DNA of 19,046 bases from an uncultured Pyrinomonas sp. (GTDB taxonomy: Bacteria; Acidobacteriota; Blastocatellia; Pyrinomonadales; Pyrinomonadaceae). A program made the translations under genes and the position numbers. This document shows, piece after piece, positions 1-7,423 of the stretch (its first letter is position 1; each line of letters starts with the position of its first letter). The notes below the pieces were generated by a model that saw only the letters and a list, made by a program, of their open reading frames with translations, was not told where the DNA came from and ran no database searches. The stretch lies in NCBI GenBank assembly GCA_937135995.1, contig CAKZOF010000721.1:1-19046 (forward strand), read 5' to 3'.

Positions 1-1073
1 CTCACCGACCTGCCATACTGCTGTTGGAACGCGCGATACGAGAGCTTTTCCATCTTGACGACCCGGCCCAGCGCCAGGACACGGTTGGCCAACTGCCCGT
101 GTAGCGTCTTGCGGTGCGCCGCCTCGCAACGAAGCAGCTCCGCCAGTTGGTCCTGGGTCTGACGCTGGCGGTTCGACGCCGCCCATCGTTTCGGGCCGGG
201 TTTGATTCCCCCGTCGGGCAAGTAGTTGTCCGGATTGTTCGCCCGACGCTGGCGGTCCAGCTTTCGCTGTAGCCTGTGGATTGTCCGGTGCTTCCGAACC
301 ACCTCTTCGCAGAACAGCTCCAGGAAGGCGGCATCCTCCCCAACCGCCGCAATGGTGGAGGGACCAATGTCCAAGCCCACCTCGCCCTTGCCAATCCGAT
401 GGCGCGGCTTTCGATACGGGACGCCTTCACAGACGAGTTGAACGTAGAACCTATCCCGGCCCTTCATCTTCCGGCGGACCAGCCGCACGTATTTCACCCG
501 GCTGCTCAGCGCATAGGCAATCACAGGGTCCTTGGGGTTGAGGATGGCCGGAAGGTTGAGCCCGAACCATTCGACGTGATCATCACGCCAGCGGATGCCC
601 GCGTGGTTCGACTTACCCTCCACGGTGTCCAGCTGGCGGTATCCTTTGAACCGGGGCCGTCCACGCTTTCCAAGCAGCCATGCGTCAGCCGCCGCGAAGG
701 CGCGGGAGGCGAGCTTCTGCGCAACATGCACGTCGAGGTGCTCCTTGAACGCACGCTGGCGGAGATGAACGGCGTAATGCTGCAACGCCCCGTCGGTAAA
801 CCCGACCGACTGCCGGACTTCCTTGAACGCGGTAGTCCGCTCCTTGCCCTTAGAAAGGCGCCGTGCCGCTTGGTATGCCTGCCGCTCACGCAGCAGCCGT
901 GCCCGCCCAAGCGCCTCGTCCAGGCAGGCGTTGTAGATCTGCCGCGCTGCCTCCAGACGGCTGTTCAGGATGCGCGCCTCAGCCGAAGTGACCCGCAGGG
1001 GAAGCTCGCAGACGAACGACGGAGTGCGTTCAGACCCGCTTTTGGTTTTCGATGTATTGCTTGATGACTGCAA
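1..1073 (-). CDS. tnpB: TnpB, RNA-guided endonuclease of IS605-type element, C-terminus missing
   Basis: The minus-strand frame is open from about 1073 to the window edge and gives 357 residues. It carries the TnpB N-terminal region (ELPLRVTSAEARILNSRLEA, residues 24-43) and a KRGRPRFKGYR motif near 136. The first RuvC-like aspartate is in GLDIGPSTIAAV (D235) and the RuvC glutamate is in VVKMEKLSYRAF (E342). The zinc-ribbon and last catalytic aspartate would lie past base 1. TnpB proteins of this family cut DNA guided by an RNA from the element's right end. No ATG exists near the N-terminus. I chose TTG at 1073 because a strong Shine-Dalgarno (AGGAGG) sits 8 bases upstream, inside tnpA. That makes a 44-base overlap with tnpA and suggests translational coupling. 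The family assignment is firm; the start is less sure. Confidence 0.88.
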   Translation of the reverse strand, partial: MQSSSNTSKTKSGSERTPSFVCELPLRVTSAEARILNSRLEAARQIYNACLDEALGRARLLRERQAYQAARRLSKGKERTTAFKEVRQSVGFTDGALQHYAVHLRQRAFKEHLDVHVAQKLASRAFAAADAWLLGKRGRPRFKGYRQLDTVEGKSNHAGIRWRDDHVEWFGLNLPAILNPKDPVIAYALSSRVKYVRLVRRKMKGRDRFYVQLVCEGVPYRKPRHRIGKGEVGLDIGPSTIAAVGEDAAFLELFCEEVVRKHRTIHRLQRKLDRQRRANNPDNYLPDGGIKPGPKRWAASNRQRQTQDQLAELLRCEAAHRKTLHGQLANRVLALGRVVKMEKLSYRAFQQQYGRSV

Positions 1074-1428
1074 GCGGGGCACCTCCTACTGTTGCGACGA
1101 AGTAACTGTTGGTCCACAACGTTGGCAATCGACTGCGCAACCATGGGAATTCCTGTCGGAGCAGATGTGATGAGCGTCCCTTCAAGAGACGCACCATCCG
1201 ATGGATTCCGAACTGGGGATCGACCAAGACCAACAAATGCACATGATCGGGCATAACCTCCATTTCGATGATCTCAGCCCGTCTCTCCGCAGCAACCTCC
1301 CGGAGGATGGCTTTAAGACGCTCATCCACCCCGTTGATTAGGACCCGCCGCCGGTACTTAGGGCACCAGACGACATGGTACTGGCAGGAGTACACCACGT
1401 TGCGGTTGGACTTGAACTGCCTGGCCAT
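1030..1428 (-). CDS. tnpA: IS200-type transposase TnpA (Y1 HUH single-strand transposase)
   Basis: The product is 132 residues, the normal size for IS200/IS605 TnpA. It has the HUH metal-binding motif in MPDHVHLLV (H62 and H64) and the catalytic tyrosine in IKQYIENQ (Y125). The N-terminal NVVYSCQYHVVWCPKYRR is also typical. Such enzymes act as dimers that cut and rejoin single-stranded DNA at hairpin-marked ends ('peel and paste'). I chose ATG at 1428 over an upstream in-frame start at 1464, because the MARQFKSNRN start matches the family and the upstream part would run through the predicted promoter. There is no Shine-Dalgarno before it, and a -10-like TACAAT ends 6 bases upstream, so the message could be leaderless. 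The 3' end overlaps tnpB. Confidence 0.95.
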   Translation of the reverse strand: MARQFKSNRNVVYSCQYHVVWCPKYRRRVLINGVDERLKAILREVAAERRAEIIEMEVMPDHVHLLVLVDPQFGIHRMVRLLKGRSSHLLRQEFPWLRSRLPTLWTNSYFVATVGGAPLAVIKQYIENQKRV

Positions 1429-1434
1429 GAGTGG

Positions 1435-1464
1435 ATTGTACCATATCGAGCGGTATAATCCCAA
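1435..1464 (-). promoter_or_regulatory. Possible sigma70 promoter of tnpA
   Basis: On the minus strand TTGGGA (1464-1459) and TACAAT (1440-1435) are separated by 18 bases. The -10 matches five of six consensus bases and the -35 four of six. Transcription would begin about at the ATG at 1428, so the mRNA would have little or no leader. Assigned by inspection only. Confidence 0.4.
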
Positions 1465-1480
1465 GCGACGGGCGGCTTAT

Positions 1481-1501
1481 CCCCAGCCCTGAAGGGCGGG
1501 G
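1481..1501 (-). repeat. Left-end hairpin of the IS605-type element
   Basis: CCC, a mismatch, then GCCC pairs with GGGC, a mismatch, then GGG around a TGAA loop (arms 1482-1489 and 1494-1501). A GC-rich imperfect hairpin with a small loop, 50-75 bases upstream of tnpA, is where IS200/IS605 transposases recognise the left end as single-stranded DNA. The mismatch within the stem is common in this family and helps strand discrimination. Confidence 0.6.
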
Positions 1502-1502
1502 C

Positions 1503-1919
1503 TTGCGCCGCCAAGGTTTTGGTCACCTCTATGTTGAACTTTCCGAAGAACGTGTGCGCCGCCGCGACCGGACGATGCGAGCACTCTGCGAGCGCGCTTG
1601 GTTGATCGCCAGCGCGACGGCCACACGCAGCGATCTTCAAACATAGACGAACCGCGAGATCATCCGGTTACCGGACTTTCGCCCGCTTGCTGCGGCAATC
1701 ACCTGCCGATCCGACTCCTTTTGTCGGCGCTCTTTTGCGCACCGTCGAAAGCCCCCCCCCGAAGCTCTCCACGAGGGGATCTTTGCGGAATCGCGTTCGT
1801 GCGGGTCGCGGGCTTTCAGCCCCCCCTCTTTCTCCAGAACGGAATCGTCGCGATTCCCGAGCGGCGGCGCTGGTCGATCAGCTCTCGCCTGGCACTCTTT
1901 TGGCGGAAGCAACCGAGCC
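1503..1919. other. Gene-free region rich in short hairpins and C-runs
   Basis: I see no convincing gene between the IS left end and the murI stop. Small ORFs exist on both strands but have low-complexity, arginine-rich translations with no recognisable domain. The region contains several short perfect inverted repeats: TCCGG/CCGGA (1663-1675), CGGCA/TGCCG (1693-1708), CCGAC/GTCGG (1711-1727), GCGC/GCGC (1727-1740), GGGCT/AGCCC (1810-1822), GGAATCG/CGATTCC (1841-1857) and a near-palindrome at 1870-1883. It also has a run of nine C (1752-1760) and one of seven C (1820-1826). It could be a structured RNA, a decayed repeat element or the murI downstream region. Confidence 0.4.
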
Positions 1920-2744
1920 TCATAGCTCCACCGCTTCTAGCACCGCCGGTGCCTGACCCAGAAACCTCTCGGCGACGCGCGCGAAACGTTCCGCCGCATC
2001 CGTCACGTAGAAGTGGTCCAGATCGTCGCCCAACCGCCGCTCCCGTCCGCTGCGTCTGGCGCAGGCCGAAAGCGACCGCTCTTGCAGCAGCTGCGCCACT
2101 TCTTCGGCCACTGCCTCGCCCGATTCGATCAATTGAATCTCTTCACCAACCACTCGTTGAATCGTCTGCCGCAAGAGCGGATAGTGCGTGCACCCGAGCA
2201 CGAGCACATCGATGCCCGAAGAGCGCAGATCTCCCAAGTACTCTTCGGCAACCAATCGCGCGACCAACGTATCGGCCCATCCCTCTTCAGCCAACGGCAC
2301 GAAGAGCGGACAGGCCCGCTCGATCACGTGTGCGTCCGGCGCCAATCGCGCGATGGTCGCGGCGTAGGCTCGGCTTCGAACCGTCGCTTCGGTGGCGATG
2401 ACGCCGATGCGCCGCGTCGAACTGCGCCCCACTGCGAGGCGCGCTCCCGGTTCGATCACGCCGACCACTGGGATGCTCACGGCGCGCCGCACGGCAGGCA
2501 GCGCCAGCGCCGACGCCGTGTTGCACGCGACGACGAGCAACTTCGTCCCGTGGCGCGCGAGGAAACGCGCGTTCTCCACGGCGTAACGTTCCACCGTCGC
2601 CAGCGATTTCGTCCCGTAAGGGACGCGTGCCGTATCGCCCAAGTAGACGAATCGTTCACCCGGCAATCGCTCATGGAGCGCGCGATACACGGTCAAGCCG
2701 CCGACGCCGCTGTCGAAGATGCCGATTGGTAGCCCTTGGGTCAT
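1920..2744 (-). CDS. murI: Glutamate racemase
   Basis: MurI interconverts L- and D-glutamate in the cytoplasm, supplying D-glutamate for peptidoglycan. The 274-residue product has the family's opening IGIFDSGVGGLTVYRAL (D11 and S12 in the active site). It has both catalytic cysteines, in VACNTAS (C74) and LGCTHYPLL (C185), and also YLGDTARVPYG and VIEPGA. ATG at 2744 was chosen because the family begins about eight residues before the FDSGVGG motif. The frame extends upstream to 2870, but that stretch resembles no known extension. The Shine-Dalgarno is weak. The gene diverges from the HD-domain gene with 206 bases between. The last 30 residues are less conserved, as is usual. Confidence 0.96.
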   Translation of the reverse strand: MTQGLPIGIFDSGVGGLTVYRALHERLPGERFVYLGDTARVPYGTKSLATVERYAVENARFLARHGTKLLVVACNTASALALPAVRRAVSIPVVGVIEPGARLAVGRSSTRRIGVIATEATVRSRAYAATIARLAPDAHVIERACPLFVPLAEEGWADTLVARLVAEEYLGDLRSSGIDVLVLGCTHYPLLRQTIQRVVGEEIQLIESGEAVAEEVAQLLQERSLSACARRSGRERRLGDDLDHFYVTDAAERFARVAERFLGQAPAVLEAVEL

Positions 2745-2935
2745 CGCGCGCAGAAAGATTGGCTTTAGCACGTTTCGATGCGCTCGATCAAGCGCCCCCC
2801 GGGTCGCAAACTGCAACACACGGCGTTCTTGCCGAAAACGCAAGGTCTCCATAGCGAACGGCTTTCGCAAACGGCGCTCCTTCTGCGCCTTGCCGCCAAG
2901 ACGATTCGCTGTGCGCGCTGCTGCGACGAGTGTGT

Positions 2936-2941
2936 TAGACT
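2936..2941 (+). promoter_or_regulatory. Possible -10 element of the HD-domain gene
   Basis: TAGACT lies 9 bases before the ATG at 2951 and no Shine-Dalgarno is present (TTGCCCGCGT precedes the ATG). This arrangement is typical of a leaderless transcript starting at or near the start codon. No convincing -35 hexamer is visible at 16-18 bases, so the call is weak. The rest of 2745-2950 shows no other feature. Confidence 0.25.
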
Positions 2942-2950
2942 TGCCCGCGT

Positions 2951-4240
2951 ATGGCGGAGAGGATCTACCGCGACCCGTTGCACAATATCATTCGCCTGCG
3001 CACGGACTCGAGCGAAGGGCGTTTGATGATGCAGCTCATCGACTCGTTCGAGTTCCAACGCCTCCGTCGCATCAAACAACTCGGTCTTGCGCTCTACACC
3101 TACCAAGGAGCTGAACATTCGCGTTTCGCCCATTCGCTCGGCGTGTTCCACCTGATGACGCGCGTTCTCGAACGCCTGCAAGAGACGCATCCCATCAGCG
3201 AAGAGGATCGCACGGCGGCGCGCGCCGCCGCCCTCTTGCACGACATCGGCCACGGCCCCTTTTCGCACGTCATGGAAAAGGTGCTCGGCTTCCATCACGA
3301 GGATTTGACCGTGCAGGCGATCCGCAGCGACGAAACCGAGGTGGGCCAGATCTTGCGCGCCTATCGAACCGAACTGCCCGACCGCGTCGCGGCGATCATC
3401 GAAGGCGATTTCAAACCATCTTTCATTTCGCAACTCGTCTCTTCGCAACTCGACGTCGATCGCATGGATTACCTTTTGCGCGACTCTTTGATGACCGGCG
3501 CAAAATACGGCATCTACGATCTCGAGTGGATCATCAAAGCGCTCGCCGTCGATCCTGACAACGATCGCATCTACGTGACGGCGCGGGGTCTCTACGCTGT
3601 CGAAGAGTATCTGCAAGCGCGCTACTACATGTTCCGTCAAGTTTACTACCACCGCACGTTACGCTCGGCCGAAGTGGTTTTGCGCGCGACGCTGGAACGC
3701 GCGCTGGAACTGACGGCGCAAGGCGCCGAGATCTGGTATGCGCCGGGAACAGCCTTTGCCAAGCTCTTGTGCGGCGAACAATTGTCCCTGAGCGACCACA
3801 TGGAGATGGACGATTCTGATCTTCTTTTTCACATCAAACAGTGGCAGCGCGCATCCGACCCGATCCTGCGCGACCTGAGCCGACGGTTCGTCGGCCGAAG
3901 GCTCTTCAAAGCGATCGATCTCGACATGCCCGAAGAGGAAAGGGGTGCGTTTCTCGAGGCTGCTCGAAGGGCGGTCACCGAAGCTGGATTCGATCCGCGC
4001 TACTACTTCATCGAAGATCAAGCCGGTGATACGCCATACAGCGCCTATCCGGGGAAACATGCGGAGCCGAAAGCACGCATCTACGTGGAAGATAGCTACT
4101 CGCGCCGACGCCTGCGCGAGATCACCGAGGTGAGCGACGTCGCCCGCGGACTCGAACGCGGATACGAGATCCGCCGCATCTGCTTTCCACCGGAAGTCAA
4201 AGAACGCATCTACGCGCTCTATCACGACGAAGAACGGTGA
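2951..4240 (+). CDS. HD-domain phosphohydrolase, SAMHD1/YwfO-like dNTPase family
   Basis: The 429-residue protein begins with [12 protein letters not shown], the usual opening of the COG1078 family. It has the metal-binding HD signature: H61 in SRFAHSLG, H97-D98 in [13 protein letters not shown], and the distal aspartate in [14 protein letters not shown] (D168/D170). The helical region after it ([19 protein letters not shown]) also matches. Relatives hydrolyse dNTPs to deoxynucleosides and triphosphate, often as allosteric oligomers, and may act in nucleotide-pool control or phage defence. The exact substrate cannot be read here. Length fits the family. There is no Shine-Dalgarno before the ATG. 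The downstream TonB-domain gene starts 7 bases after its stop, so they are probably co-transcribed. Confidence 0.92.
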   Translation: MAERIYRDPLHNIIRLRTDSSEGRLMMQLIDSFEFQRLRRIKQLGLALYTYQGAEHSRFAHSLGVFHLMTRVLERLQETHPISEEDRTAARAAALLHDIGHGPFSHVMEKVLGFHHEDLTVQAIRSDETEVGQILRAYRTELPDRVAAIIEGDFKPSFISQLVSSQLDVDRMDYLLRDSLMTGAKYGIYDLEWIIKALAVDPDNDRIYVTARGLYAVEEYLQARYYMFRQVYYHRTLRSAEVVLRATLERALELTAQGAEIWYAPGTAFAKLLCGEQLSLSDHMEMDDSDLLFHIKQWQRASDPILRDLSRRFVGRRLFKAIDLDMPEEERGAFLEAARRAVTEAGFDPRYYFIEDQAGDTPYSAYPGKHAEPKARIYVEDSYSRRRLREITEVSDVARGLERGYEIRRICFPPEVKERIYALYHDEER

Positions 4241-4247
4241 TCGGGCA

Positions 4248-5171
4248 ATGCGGCGGTTGAACACAGCGCGCGCCCTTTTGTTCATCCTTCTCGCCTTCTC
4301 GCGCTTCGCGCTCGTTTCGCCGAGCGGCCTTTCCCGGACACAAGAAGACACACGATTTCGGGCGCGCATCGCCACGCTCGACTTCGGATCCGACGCCACA
4401 GGGAAACAGCTGGCCGACGAACTTCACGCCGCGCTCTCCGTGGAGGGTGAATTCGCGCTCGTCAACCGCGATCTGGCGCGCGCCGCAGCCAAGGGCATCG
4501 GCTACAACGGCTCGCTCAACATGACGCTCGCCGAAGCGCGCGATCTCGGAATGGCCATCGGTTGCGATCTGTTCATCACGGGCGACGCGCAAGTGGTTCG
4601 TCGTTCACCATCGAGCGGCGCGATCTACTTTGAATCCTACGCCTCGATCTTCGTCGTTGACGCTCGCAGCGGCGCGCTCGTTCGGTGGGATCGCCCGAGC
4701 TTCCAAGCGACAGACGCAGCAGAGGCGTTGGCGATGCTGCGAGCGGAGCTGCGTCGGCGCGCGCCGCTCTATGCCGCGACCATTCGCCGCACGCTCGCGG
4801 AACAGATCCGACGCGCGGCGACCGCCCCGCCGTCCGGCGAAACCGAAGGCGATTATCTGGACTTGACGCGCGACGAAAGCGCTCGCGAAGACCTCATTCC
4901 GCCACAGCCCTACCGGCGTCTTCAACCCGCTTACACGGAAGAAGCGGCGCGTGCCGAAGCGGAAGCGACCGTGGATGCTCTCGTGTGGATCGATGTGGAA
5001 GGCACAGTGCGTCGGGTCGAGATCGTACGTTGGGCCGGTTTCGGACTGGATGAAGCAGTGGCGCAAACGGTCAAGCGTATGTTCTTCCGGCCTGCCCTAC
5101 GCGACGGACATCCTGTTCGCGCGCTGGTGTTGCTTCGCTACAATTTCCGCCGAAAACCTACCCGCAACTAA
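4248..5171 (+). CDS. Exported TonB C-terminal-domain protein with N-terminal CsgG/FlgO-like region
   Basis: The 307-residue protein starts with a basic and hydrophobic segment (RRLNTARALLFILLAFSRFA, residues 2-21), a signal peptide or single membrane anchor. Residues about 40-190 (IATLDFGSD, then a segment with EGEFALVNRDLARAA, then AIGCDLFITGDAQVV) resemble the periplasmic fold of CsgG/FlgO-type proteins that open with an (I/V)AxLxF strand. Residues about 222-303 are a TonB C-terminal domain (PYRRLQPAYTEEAARAEAEA, WIDVEGTVRRVEIVRWAG, VKRMFFRPALRDG). There is no long Pro-rich TonB linker, so a role as an energy transducer is not certain; many such proteins are stand-alone periplasmic ones. 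It follows the HD gene by 7 bases, with no strong Shine-Dalgarno. Its TAA stop lies in the loop of a hairpin. Confidence 0.85.
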   Translation: MRRLNTARALLFILLAFSRFALVSPSGLSRTQEDTRFRARIATLDFGSDATGKQLADELHAALSVEGEFALVNRDLARAAAKGIGYNGSLNMTLAEARDLGMAIGCDLFITGDAQVVRRSPSSGAIYFESYASIFVVDARSGALVRWDRPSFQATDAAEALAMLRAELRRRAPLYAATIRRTLAEQIRRAATAPPSGETEGDYLDLTRDESAREDLIPPQPYRRLQPAYTEEAARAEAEATVDALVWIDVEGTVRRVEIVRWAGFGLDEAVAQTVKRMFFRPALRDGHPVRALVLLRYNFRRKPTRN

Positions 5172-5203
5172 GGTTGCGGCATCCAGTGCACCGGTGCTGC
5201 CTT
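5162..5203. terminator. Possible bidirectional terminator between convergent genes
   Basis: CCGCAAC (5162-5168) pairs perfectly with GTTGCGG (5173-5179) around the loop TAAG, which contains the stop codon of the TonB-domain gene. Eight bases further is a perfect 10-base palindrome, GCACCGGTGC (5188-5197), followed on the plus strand by TGCCTTTTG. On the minus strand the first hairpin is followed by GGTAGGTTTT. The T-tracts are short, so factor-independent termination is plausible but not clear. The position between two converging genes supports it. Confidence 0.5.
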
Positions 5204-5240
5204 TTGAAGAGCGGTGTCGCTTTGGCTCGTTCATTCCATT

Positions 5241-6113
5241 TCAGCGCGATGCCGTGTCGCCAGCCAAAAGGCTCGCTTCGCGTCCGATCTCACGCAGACG
5301 CTCGGGATCGATGCCGGTCTCGATTCCCAACTCCGCCATCATGCAAACGACCCTTTCGGTGGCCACGTTGCCGGGCGCGCCTGGCGTAAACGGACAGCCG
5401 CCCAAACCACCCACCGCCGCATCGAACACGGCGACGCCTGCCTCCATCGCCGCCTTGATGTTGTCGAGCGCCATGCCGGTGGTGTCGTGTAGATGCGCAG
5501 CAAAAGAGATGTGGGGCCACCGCGCGCGCGCTTCGGCAAAGAGGGCGCGCGTTCGGTCTGGCGTCGCCCGCCCCGTGGTATCGTTGAAAGAGATCTCGTC
5601 GGCTCCGGCAGAAATCATTTCGGCCGCGATATCGAGCGTGCGCGCCGCGGGTACTTCGCCCTCGTACGGGCAGACCCAAGCGACGCCGATCGAGCCGCGC
5701 ACTCGCACGCCGTCACGTTTGGCCCGCTCGATCACGCGGCACGCCAACTCCAACGCTTCGCGCAAGCCCATGTTGGCGTTGCGGCGGTTGATCGCTTCCG
5801 TGGCGGCGACCACGTAGCAGAGCCAATCGACCTGCGCGGCGAGCGCTCGCTGGTAGCCGCGTTCGTTCACCGTCAAGGCCATGTACTGCGTCGCGCCGTC
5901 GCGCGGCACACGCGCCATCAGCTCTTCAGCGTCGCTCATCTGCGGCACCCAACGCGGGCTGACGAAAGCCGTCGCTTCGATGCGCCGGATGCCAGCGTCG
6001 ATCAGACGCCGGATGAGCGCGAGCTTTTCTGTGGTGGGAACCAACCGCGCCACCGACTGCAAGCCGTCACGCAAAGCGACCTCGACGATCTGGACGCGAC
6101 GGACTCGATTCAA
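5241..6113 (-). CDS. Hydroxymethylglutaryl-CoA lyase family protein
   Basis: HMG-CoA lyase splits HMG-CoA into acetyl-CoA and acetoacetate. The 290-residue TIM-barrel protein has the complete active site: R15-D16 in ALRDGLQ, H207 and H209 in AAHLHDTTG, the catalytic cysteine C240 in GGLGGCPFTPGAPGNVATE, and N249. All are offset by 26 from the human enzyme's R41, D42, H233, H235, C266 and N275. The start is TTG at 6113, with GGGAGG 9 bases upstream; an upstream ATG is out of frame. It is the last gene of the minus-strand operon, 91 bases after the CoA-transferase gene. In this context it may cleave a different 3-hydroxy-3-methyl or similar acyl-CoA; the substrate is an inference. Confidence 0.9.
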   Translation of the reverse strand: MNRVRRVQIVEVALRDGLQSVARLVPTTEKLALIRRLIDAGIRRIEATAFVSPRWVPQMSDAEELMARVPRDGATQYMALTVNERGYQRALAAQVDWLCYVVAATEAINRRNANMGLREALELACRVIERAKRDGVRVRGSIGVAWVCPYEGEVPAARTLDIAAEMISAGADEISFNDTTGRATPDRTRALFAEARARWPHISFAAHLHDTTGMALDNIKAAMEAGVAVFDAAVGGLGGCPFTPGAPGNVATERVVCMMAELGIETGIDPERLREIGREASLLAGDTASR

Positions 6114-6204
6114 CTCTTCTTCCCTCCCCCTTTCATGCGCACAGCTTGCAAGAGCGCTCGCTCAAGACGAAGTTACCTGCTCGGCTGCGGGCCGAAATGC
6201 ATTC

Positions 6205-7419
6205 TCAAATGACGCCGGCCTCTTGCAACCGCCGCAGTTCGTCTTCGCTCATTCCGAGCAATCCGCGGTAGATCTCGTCGTTGTGCGCGCCGAGCGGCGG
6301 GCCCGGCCAATCCGTGCCCCCCGGCGTCGATGTCAGTTTCGGCACGACGCTCGGTATTTTGACCTTGTCTCCGTCGCCGAGATCCACTTCTTCGAACATG
6401 CCGCGCGCAATGTAGTGTTCGTCGCGCACGATGTCGGCGATCGAGTAGATCGGACCACATGGCACTTCCGCTTCGGTCAATCTCTGAAAGACTACCTCGT
6501 AAGGATGCCGGCTGGTCCATTCTTCGATGGCTCGGTCGATCATCTCTTCGTGCGCGACGCGGCCATCGTTGTGCGCCAGTCGAGGATCGTCGGCGAGATC
6601 TGGGCGCTCGATGGCGTTCATCAACCGCTTGAAAATCGAATCGCCGTTGCCGCCGATGACGATGTACTTGCCATCGGCGCAGCGGTAAGTCGAAGTCGGC
6701 ACGATCCCTTCGAGCTTCGGTCCGGTCCGCTCGCGCACGTAGCCGAGCTTGTCGTATTCGGCGAGCATGGATTCCATCATGTTGAAGACCGCTTCGTAGA
6801 TCGCGACATCGACCACCTGTCCTTGTCCTGTTCCGCGCACATCGCGGTGATAGATGGCGACGAGCGCGCCCAATGCGGCATGCAACCCGGCCAACGTGTC
6901 GCCGAGCGACACGCCGGTGCGCACCGGGGGGCGGTCCGGATAGCCGGTCGTGTAGCGTATTCCCCCCATCGCTTCGGCGACGTTGGCATACCCTGGACGG
7001 CTCGCATATGGTCCGGTCTGGCCCCATCCGGACACGCGCACCATGATGAGCCGCGGGTTGAGTTCGCGCAGCGCGTCGTACGACATGCCCCACCGCTCGA
7101 GCGTCCCTGGCTTGAAATTCTCAAGCAAGATATCGACTTTGGCCGCCAAACGGCGCGCGATCTGCTGCCCTTCGGGGCGCGTCAGGTCCAACGTGATCGA
7201 CTTTTTGTTTCGCCCGAGCGAAAGCCACCACAGCGAGGTTCCGCGGTAGATCTTGCGCCACGTGCGAATCGGGTCGCCCGTGCGCGGACGTTCGATCTTG
7301 ATCACCTCCGCGCCGAAACCGGCGAGCATCGCCGAGGCAAATGGTCCGGCGAGGAGCTGTCCCATCTCCAACACCTTGAGTCCCGCAAGCGGACGCTGTT
7401 GCACGCTCTGTCCGTTCAT
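6205..7419 (-). CDS. CaiB/BaiF family class III CoA-transferase
   Basis: The 404-residue protein has the family N-terminus (LAGLKVLEMGQLLAGPFASA, residues 11-30), then GAEVIKIERP, LGRNKKSITLDL and LLENFKPGTLERWG. The likely catalytic aspartate is D174 in TGVSLGDTLAGLHAA. Class III transferases move CoA between carboxylic acids through aspartyl anhydride and thioester intermediates. ATG at 7419 was chosen over an upstream frame extension to 7494, because the family begins close to the LAGLKVLEM motif and GGAG lies 7 bases before this ATG. It starts 4 bases after the stop of the isochorismatase-family gene, indicating tight coupling. With a lyase gene downstream, it probably activates a dicarboxylic or hydroxy acid before C-C cleavage. 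Confidence 0.93.
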   Translation of the reverse strand: MNGQSVQQRPLAGLKVLEMGQLLAGPFASAMLAGFGAEVIKIERPRTGDPIRTWRKIYRGTSLWWLSLGRNKKSITLDLTRPEGQQIARRLAAKVDILLENFKPGTLERWGMSYDALRELNPRLIMVRVSGWGQTGPYASRPGYANVAEAMGGIRYTTGYPDRPPVRTGVSLGDTLAGLHAALGALVAIYHRDVRGTGQGQVVDVAIYEAVFNMMESMLAEYDKLGYVRERTGPKLEGIVPTSTYRCADGKYIVIGGNGDSIFKRLMNAIERPDLADDPRLAHNDGRVAHEEMIDRAIEEWTSRHPYEVVFQRLTEAEVPCGPIYSIADIVRDEHYIARGMFEEVDLGDGDKVKIPSVVPKLTSTPGGTDWPGPPLGAHNDEIYRGLLGMSEDELRRLQEAGVI

Positions 7420-7423
7420 CTCC

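Larger units (their letters stand above)
1..1502 (-). mobile_element. IS200/IS605-family insertion sequence, right end cut by window edge
   Basis: A tnpA gene (Y1 HUH transposase) and a tnpB gene lie in the same direction and overlap, preceded by an imperfect hairpin at the left-end position (1481-1501). This is the canonical IS605-like order with tnpA upstream of tnpB. The right end, the 3' third of tnpB and any guide-RNA (omegaRNA) region overlapping the right end lie beyond base 1. The exact left boundary cannot be placed, because these elements have no terminal inverted repeats or target duplications and the cleavage tetranucleotide is not recognisable without the right end. Both reading frames are uninterrupted as far as visible, so the element may be active. 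Confidence 0.85.

Noticed and set aside
2..430. 142-codon and 129-codon minus-strand frames inside tnpB
   Set aside because: Both are in another frame than the one encoding the RuvC motifs; the real tnpB frame has no stop in the window.
1637..1912. 91-codon minus-strand frame in the hairpin-rich region
   Set aside because: Contains poly-G runs and lysine/arginine-rich low-complexity sequence; no ribosome site and no family recognised, so it is not called as a gene.
1598..2401. 267-codon plus-strand frame across the gap and murI
   Set aside because: Its translation is Arg-, Pro- and Ala-rich, and half of it is antisense to murI. No start signal.
2765..3652. 295-codon minus-strand open frame upstream of murI
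   Set aside because: Antisense to the HD-domain gene, with no motif of its own.
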